The notes under the pieces are model-generated. The model was not told where the DNA came from, did no database searches, and was given only the letters and a program-made list of their open reading frames with translations. Source: Micromonosporaceae bacterium KJ-029 (GTDB taxonomy: Bacteria; Actinomycetota; Actinomycetes; Mycobacteriales; Micromonosporaceae). From it: DNA of 64,000 bases. Below, piece after piece: positions 60,278 to 64,000 of the stretch; positions within the stretch are counted from its first letter, which is position 1, and each line of letters begins with the position of its first letter. The DNA lies in assembly GCA_005402585.1 (NCBI GenBank), contig BIFP01000007.1, forward strand, positions 1 through 64,000. The letters are read 5' to 3'. The position numbers were made by a program, and so were the translations under genes.

Positions 60278-61279
60278 TCAGAACAGGCGGCCCTGCCGGA
60301 ACACCGCCTCCGCATCGAACGTGGACGAGTCCGGGGCCGGCGGCGGCGGGGGCGGCGGCTTCGGCGCCGCCTTCCGCATGTGCCGCTCCAGCGCGCTCTC
60401 CGGCGTCGGCAGCTCCAGCACGTCCCGCACCGCGCGGATCTGCTGGGCCAACTGCCAGGCCCGCCGCATCTCGTCGATCGCGATCTGCCGGGTCCGCAGG
60501 GCCTCGTGCATCCACGCGTCCAGCAGCCCGTCACCGCAGCCGACGACTACCCGCCAGCCCAACCCCCACAGGTGCATGTTCACCGCGCACAGCGCCGCCG
60601 CCAGCGGGTCCAGGTCGTTCGCCCACCACTCACACGCCGTCGGGTCGAGGCCCTTCTCCCGCATGGCCCGGGCCACGCCGAGGAACATCGTGCCCGTGCC
60701 CGCGCACGGCTCCAGGATCCGGTCGCCCTCCTTCGGCCCCGCCATCCGGCCGAGCAGCTCCGTCACGTCCACCGGCGTCAGGAACTGGCCGATGCCCTTC
60801 CGCCCGCCGTGGCTTTTCATCTGCTGGAGCAGCGTCCCCAGCAGGTCGTAGTCGCCCCAGCCGTCCGGCCCGAACCGGCCGAGCACCCCGCGCCGCAGCG
60901 CCGCCTGGCCGACCGCGTGCACGGCGCGCTTCGTCGTCTCGTCCGGCTCGTCGTCAGTCCACTTCCACAGGTGCATGGTCCGCGGGTTCAGGTCGGGCCT
61001 CAGCGCCGCGAACTCGCACCACAGCCGCTGCATCAGCAGCCAGAAGCCCTCGTGGTCCAGGCGCTCCGCCATCTCGCCCACCCGGTCGAGCTGGTCGGCG
61101 TCCGGCGCCTCCCGCGCCAGGATCGCCAGGACCGCCACCACCGACATCGGCACCTCGACCCGCGAGCCGCCGTACTGGCTGTGCCAAGCCTGGTCGACCG
61201 CCTCCGCGATCCCCCACGCGTGCTCGCGCGGGTCGGACGGCACGGCGTTCGCGCGCCGCACCACCGTCGTAGTCGTCAT
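60278..61279 (-). CDS. N6-methylase-like protein lacking NPPY/F
   Basis: 333 residues. The SAM fold of type I HsdM-like enzymes is clear: GRKGIGQFLTPVDVTELLGR (residues ~158-177), motif I DRILEPCAGTGTMFLGVARA (~186-205), ANDLDPLAAALCAVNMHLWG (~224-243). The catalytic motif NPP[YF] expected after GCGDGLLDAWMHEA is absent; instead LRTRQIAIDEMRRAWQLAQQ follows and a polyproline stretch. So it probably binds SAM or DNA but may not methylate. Start ATG 61279 behind a start-associated motif. Confidence 0.75.
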   Translation of the reverse strand: MTTTTVVRRANAVPSDPREHAWGIAEAVDQAWHSQYGGSRVEVPMSVVAVLAILAREAPDADQLDRVGEMAERLDHEGFWLLMQRLWCEFAALRPDLNPRTMHLWKWTDDEPDETTKRAVHAVGQAALRRGVLGRFGPDGWGDYDLLGTLLQQMKSHGGRKGIGQFLTPVDVTELLGRMAGPKEGDRILEPCAGTGTMFLGVARAMREKGLDPTACEWWANDLDPLAAALCAVNMHLWGLGWRVVVGCGDGLLDAWMHEALRTRQIAIDEMRRAWQLAQQIRAVRDVLELPTPESALERHMRKAAPKPPPPPPPAPDSSTFDAEAVFRQGRLF

Positions 61280-61284
61280 CTCTT

Positions 61285-61296
61285 CTCCACGTGAAC
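61285..61296 (-). promoter_or_regulatory. Start-associated motif copy 9
   Basis: Minus strand GTTCACGTGGAG; followed by AAGAG and ATG 61279; 31 bases after a strong terminator. Confidence 0.75.
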
Positions 61297-61327
61297 TGCC
61301 GCCGGCTCTCCCGCCGGCGGGAACGGC

Positions 61328-61362
61328 AGCGCCCCCGCAGCCGCTCGGGCTGCGGGGGCGCT
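61328..61362 (-). terminator. Strong hairpin terminator
   Basis: Perfect 15-bp arms AGCGCCCCCGCAGCC / GGCTGCGGGGGCGCT, 5-base loop. Confidence 0.85.
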
Positions 61363-61371
61363 CAGGGTCGG

Positions 61372-61710
61372 TCAGCAGCTGCCGCACACGCCCGAGGCGG
61401 GCAGCTCGCAGAAGCACCGGTCGCACAGCCGCTTGCGCACGGCCGCCACCTCCCGCGCGTTCTCCCGCGCCTGCCGCTCGCGAGCCACCCGCTCGCGCTC
61501 GGCCTGCACCCGCGTGTTGTGCTCCCGCACCCGCCGGTTGTGGGCCAGCAGCGCGCGGTCCTCCTCCTGGGTGGGGCGGCGGACGGGCGCCCGCAGCGCC
61601 TCCTGAAGCGCGTCGCTGAGCGCGTTCAGCCGGTTGGTGGTCACCGTGTCCGCCCAGCTCAGCACCCGCCGGCCACGCTCGTCGGTCACGTTCAGGTCCA
61701 TCGGGTTCAT
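61372..61710 (-). CDS. Coiled-coil protein with C-terminal zinc ribbon
   Basis: 112 residues from ATG 61710 (SD GGAGAG). Helix TTNRLNALSDALQEALRAPV, then a long charged coiled coil (REHNTRVQAERERVARERQA), and a CxxC..CxxC ribbon at the end (LCDRCFCELPASGVCGSC). A single-gene unit between promoter P6 and a terminator. Function unknown. Confidence 0.6.
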   Translation of the reverse strand: MNPMDLNVTDERGRRVLSWADTVTTNRLNALSDALQEALRAPVRRPTQEEDRALLAHNRRVREHNTRVQAERERVARERQARENAREVAAVRKRLCDRCFCELPASGVCGSC

Positions 61711-61752
61711 CGGGCTCTCCTCGCCAGTCGGGGCGGCTTGCTGTACATACTC

Positions 61753-61821
61753 ATTGTATCCAGATACCAGGCTCGCCGTACATATTTTCTGTACGGATCG
61801 GCCGTGGAGCGGGTCACACAA
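61753..61821 (-). promoter_or_regulatory. Phage promoter P6 (class I) with paired operators and upstream block
   Basis: -35 TGTACG (61777-61782), 18-bp spacer, -10 TACAAT (61753-61758). TACA-N7-TGTA centred at 61751 and 61786. Upstream block TTGTGTGACCCGCTCCAC (about 61802-61821). Confidence 0.88.
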
Positions 61822-61826
61822 ACGAC

Positions 61827-61863
61827 GACGCCCCCCGCGCCCACATGGGGCGCGAGGGGCGTC
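61827..61863 (-). terminator. Hairpin terminator
   Basis: Near-perfect 16-bp arms (GACGCCCCcCGCGCCC type) with an ACAT loop, after the 61876 gene. Confidence 0.75.
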
Positions 61864-61875
61864 GACCCGCGCAGC

Positions 61876-62196
61876 TCAGAACGACTGGCGGTACAGCTCG
61901 TGCGTGTAGCAGTGCCAGTAGAACTCCTGATTGTCGAACCCCCGGCAGTCGAAGTGGTCGTCCACGTTGGCCGGCTCCACCTTGGCCACCCGCTCGACGC
62001 CCATCACCCACACGGCGTCGGCGCCGTCCTCCTGGATCCACACCATGCCGTCGCGGACGTGCATCACGACGCCGGTCCGCTTGGTCGGCTCCCACGGGGC
62101 GTCCCAGCGCACCTGGTCCTTCTCGGCCAGGTCCGGCACCTGCGCCTCACCAGCCGTCGCGGTGACGCCTTCCGCCTGCTGCTTGCTGATCTCCAC
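61876..62196 (-). CDS. Phage hypothetical protein
   Basis: 106 residues from GTG 62196, the GTG within the start-associated motif, with GGGGAG five bases upstream. An OB/SH3-like stretch KDQVRWDAPWEPTKRTGVVM, HVRDGMVWIQEDGADAVWVM, then EPANVDDHFDCRGFDNQEFY. No known family. Confidence 0.55.
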   Translation of the reverse strand: MEISKQQAEGVTATAGEAQVPDLAEKDQVRWDAPWEPTKRTGVVMHVRDGMVWIQEDGADAVWVMGVERVAKVEPANVDDHFDCRGFDNQEFYWHCYTHELYRQSF

Positions 62197-62202
62197 GTGA
62201 AC
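62191..62202 (-). promoter_or_regulatory. Start-associated motif copy 10
   Basis: Minus strand GTTCACGTGGAG; its own GTG is the proposed start of the 61876 gene. Lies 18 bases after the terminator at 62221. Confidence 0.65.
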
Positions 62203-62220
62203 TCCCCTTGTCTCAAAAGG

Positions 62221-62253
62221 GCGCGCCGGCCAGGGCTCCCCCGGCCGGCGCGC
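62221..62253 (-). terminator. Hairpin terminator
   Basis: 11-bp arms GCGCGCCGGCC / GGCCGGCGCGC after the 62264 gene. Confidence 0.8.
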
Positions 62254-62263
62254 GTCGGATTAC

Positions 62264-62590
62264 TCAGTTCGCCCGGTTGGCCTTCACGCTCTCGGCGACG
62301 AACGCCAGGGCCGTCCGCCGCTCGGTCACCTTCATGAGCGCCGCGTCGACCGCCGCCGCCTTGTCGCTCACGGCGGCCAGCAGGTCGCCGCGCACCGCGG
62401 TGCGCAGGTCGCCCGCCTTCGCGGTGACCACCGCGTTCGCGGTCGCCCGGGTGAGCTCGTCGGCCTGCCGCTCCAGCTCCCGCTCGGCCTCGGCGACCCG
62501 CACCGTCAGCTGGAGAATCAGCCCGCCCCGGTCGGCACCCTCGGCCTCGACGCCGAACTCCTTGAGCAGCTCCTCAACCCGGTTCTCCAT
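62264..62590 (-). CDS. Phage coiled-coil protein
   Basis: 108 residues from ATG 62590 (SD AGGAGGG). Almost entirely helical: NRVEELLKEFGVEAEGADRG, RVAEAERELERQADELTRAT, SDKAAAVDAALMKVTERRTA. No domain recognised. Unit of promoter P7. Confidence 0.55.
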   Translation of the reverse strand: MENRVEELLKEFGVEAEGADRGGLILQLTVRVAEAERELERQADELTRATANAVVTAKAGDLRTAVRGDLLAAVSDKAAAVDAALMKVTERRTALAFVAESVKANRAN

Positions 62591-62631
62591 CTCAATCCCT
62601 CCTAGTGGGGTGGCGCGTTGTGTACACACTC

Positions 62632-62700
62632 ATTGTATGCGTCAGACACTCCCTCCGTACATATTTTTTGTACGATTGGGCCGTGGGGCGGGTCACACAA
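62632..62700 (-). promoter_or_regulatory. Phage promoter P7 (class I) with paired operators and upstream block
   Basis: -35 TGTACG (62656-62661), 18-bp spacer, -10 TACAAT (62632-62637). TACA-N7-TGTA centred at 62630 and 62665. Upstream block TTGTGTGACCCGCCCCAC (62681-62700). Confidence 0.88.
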
Positions 62701-62702
62701 GG

Positions 62703-62746
62703 GCGCCGCCCCACCTGGCACGGGGAAGGACCAGGAGGGGCGGCGC
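62703..62746 (-). terminator. Terminator of the head operon
   Basis: 10-bp arms GCGCCGCCCC / GGGGCGGCGC, 24-base loop, 22 bases after the 62768 stop. Confidence 0.7.
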
Positions 62747-62767
62747 GGCCCGAGGCGTGGGGTCCGG

Positions 62768-63205
62768 TCAGCGCCGCGAGGCGCGAGACCGAGACGCCTT
62801 CCCCGGCGGCTGGGAGGAACCGTCCACCGGCTTGGCGTCCACCTCGGACACGTCGGCCCCGGCATCGGCCGATGCGCTCTCGCCGCCGGCCTCCTCGGGG
62901 GCGTCGGCCCCGGCATCGGCCGGCGCGCTCTCCCCGCCCGCCTCGTCGGGCACGTCGGCCCCGGCGTCGGCCGACGCGCTCTCCCCGCCGGCCTCAGCCG
63001 GCGCGCTCAGGCTCGGCTGCACCACCCGGCTGTCGCCGGTGCCGAGCACCAGGTCCGCGAGGTCGTCCGGCACCTCGAAGGCCAGGCCCAGCGCCCCGTC
63101 CGTGGTGGTCCGCACCTCGTCGTGCCGCTCCGGACCGGCCAGGCCGAGCAGCTGCCGGGACAGCCGCTTGGCGTCCTCCTGGTCCGTCGGGTAGATCAGC
63201 GTCAT
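62768..63205 (-). CDS. Head-region hypothetical with tandem acidic repeats
   Basis: 145 residues from ATG 63205. N-terminal ordered part (MTLIYPTDQEDAKRLSRQLL, LGLAFEVPDDLADLVLG). Residues ~70-121 are three copies of a 17-residue unit EAGGESAxADAGADxxx, then a basic tail KASRSRASRR. It lies eight bases after the capsid-like gene, so possibly a minor head or scaffold-related protein. Confidence 0.6.
   Translation of the reverse strand: MTLIYPTDQEDAKRLSRQLLGLAGPERHDEVRTTTDGALGLAFEVPDDLADLVLGTGDSRVVQPSLSAPAEAGGESASADAGADVPDEAGGESAPADAGADAPEEAGGESASADAGADVSEVDAKPVDGSSQPPGKASRSRASRR
62835..62995 (-). repeat. 51-bp in-frame tandem repeats (about three units)
   Basis: Coding repeats for EAGGESAxADAGADxxx units within the 62768 gene; third units slightly diverged. 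Confidence 0.65.
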
Positions 63206-63213
63206 CTCTCCTC

Positions 63214-64000
63214 CTACGCCGGCGCGCCCGGCAGCTTGACCTTCACCGCCGCCACCGTGCAGCTCCACCCCACCGTGTAGAACCGCTCGGCGACCGCGAA
63301 CACCTCGTTGCTCTTGCGGTCCAGGGCCTCCGGCAGCCTCGGCAGGAACACCGCCGACCTGCGCACCATCACCGGCCCGGTCGCGTACAGCCACGCCTCG
63401 TCGGCGTCCGGCGCCGCGTCGCCCGGCCCGACGCCGGTCGTCTGCGCGAACACGACCGGGTTGCCCAGCGGCCCGACGAGCCGCGGCCCCTCCAGCCGGG
63501 TCAGCTGCTTCGACGCGAACCAGGCGGCCGTCCACCGCGGGGCCCACAGCACACCGAGCACGCCCGCCTCCTTGGCGAGGTGCGCTTCCAGCAGCCCGAC
63601 GCCCGTCTCCAGGGCGACCGGCGTGACGCCGGAGCCCGCGAGGACAGGCGTGCTGACCGCCGCCAGGTGCGGCGTCGTGCCCTCCTCGCCGGTCCACACG
63701 TAGTGCTCCAGCGACTGCTGCTCGACCAGGCCGACAGCCCGCCGGGCCCGCTCCAGCAGGTCCGGCCTGGCCGGCAGCCGGCCCGCCAGGCCCGTGTACA
63801 GCCGGATCACCCGGGACTGCGCCAGCGGCACCCCGTCGGGCAGCTCCATCGTCGCCCGGTCCGGGTCGGACGCCGCCGCCGCGTTCGTCGGCGCAGGCGC
63901 GTCGACGCACTGCGGCTCCCACTCCACACCGGCCTGGAACTCGCGCTGGTCCGCCGGGTCGACCACGGCCACCGCCGAGAACAGCCCGTGCCGGTACGGC
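63214..64000 (-). CDS. Capsid-like virion protein, 5' end beyond window
   Basis: At least 261 residues; the frame is open through the right edge (PYRHGLFSAVAVVDPADQRE), so GTG 63972 is probably not the true start. Later segments: LVEQQSLEHYVWTGEEG, GVLGVLWAPRWTAAWFASKQ, GNPVVFAQTTGVGPGD, AWLYATGPVMVRRSAVFLP, FAVAERFYTVGWSCTVAAVK. This matches actinophage structural proteins often called capsid; I treat it as a head protein with moderate confidence. Confidence 0.6.
   Translation of the reverse strand, partial: PYRHGLFSAVAVVDPADQREFQAGVEWEPQCVDAPAPTNAAAASDPDRATMELPDGVPLAQSRVIRLYTGLAGRLPARPDLLERARRAVGLVEQQSLEHYVWTGEEGTTPHLAAVSTPVLAGSGVTPVALETGVGLLEAHLAKEAGVLGVLWAPRWTAAWFASKQLTRLEGPRLVGPLGNPVVFAQTTGVGPGDAAPDADEAWLYATGPVMVRRSAVFLPRLPEALDRKSNEVFAVAERFYTVGWSCTVAAVKVKLPGAPA

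Noticed and set aside
27253..62202. CACGTG cores as a host G-box/E-box-like transcription factor site
   Set aside because: The flanks are strictly asymmetric, on one strand and tied to start codons, which does not suit a palindromic operator.
1..64000. CRISPR arrays and cas genes
   Set aside because: No regularly spaced direct repeats of suitable length; the dispersed repeats found here are promoter and start motifs.

Overview
The window is very GC-rich actinobacterial DNA, most like Micromonosporaceae (genus not determined). The evidence is frequent GTG starts, a GAF-ANTAR protein, DUF5994 and DUF5996 proteins, an LtrA protein, and an XRE(DUF5753)-DUF397 regulator pair. It has two parts: a rearranged chromosomal accessory region (1 to about 26.6 kb) and a large, incomplete siphovirus-type prophage (about 26.7 kb to the right edge).

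Chromosomal part. From 1 to 10.6 kb there are intact oxidoreductases, an ABM-domain protein, a DUF5996 protein, a large AAA/LuxR regulator and two alpha/beta-hydrolases. Scattered among them are broken hydrolases, a broken alcohol dehydrogenase, an MFS fragment and IS4-like and IS6-like transposase scraps. From 12.0 to 13.1 kb there is a scar carrying two different tRNA 3'-end fragments. From 13 to 24.5 kb lies a stress/polysaccharide block: LtrA, a fatty-acid desaturase, GAF-ANTAR, LapA-like, DUF5994, inorganic pyrophosphatase, then a tightly overlapping operon of two glycosyltransferases, a glycosidase-like protein and a GH130 protein. A 57-residue gene occurs twice, each time fused by a 4-base overlap to the next start. 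A 502-residue tyrosine recombinase and a third tRNA 3' fragment (Leu-like) close this part.

Prophage part. Nearly all genes read leftward. From right to left: a capsid-like protein cut by the window edge, small accessory genes with a methyltransferase-like protein, a major tail protein with a PKD domain, head-tail connectors, tail assembly chaperones (probable frameshift pair), tape measure, a 1409-residue tail protein, two further tail proteins, then an early/replication region (Sak4-like ATPase, winged-helix protein, DUF2637 membrane protein, ParB-like protein, many small zinc-ribbon proteins) and a serine recombinase lacking its catalytic domain. A rightward island between the tail modules holds an XRE-DUF397 regulator module and the lysis genes (amidase, membrane proteins). 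Terminase and portal are not in the window.

The most distinctive content is regulatory. (1) Seven near-identical leftward promoters, plus one weaker copy, carry TACA-N7-TGTA inverted repeats over the -10; six also carry a second copy over the -35, with centres 34-35 bp apart. (2) Four of these share an 18-20 bp block 25-26 bp farther upstream. (3) Ten copies of GTTCACGTGGAG, all on the minus strand, mostly lie directly before translation starts, often just after a terminator hairpin. This resembles in concept the start-associated sequences of cluster K mycobacteriophages, with an unrelated core. (4) A separate TGCCAG-type operator is repeated at the XRE module.
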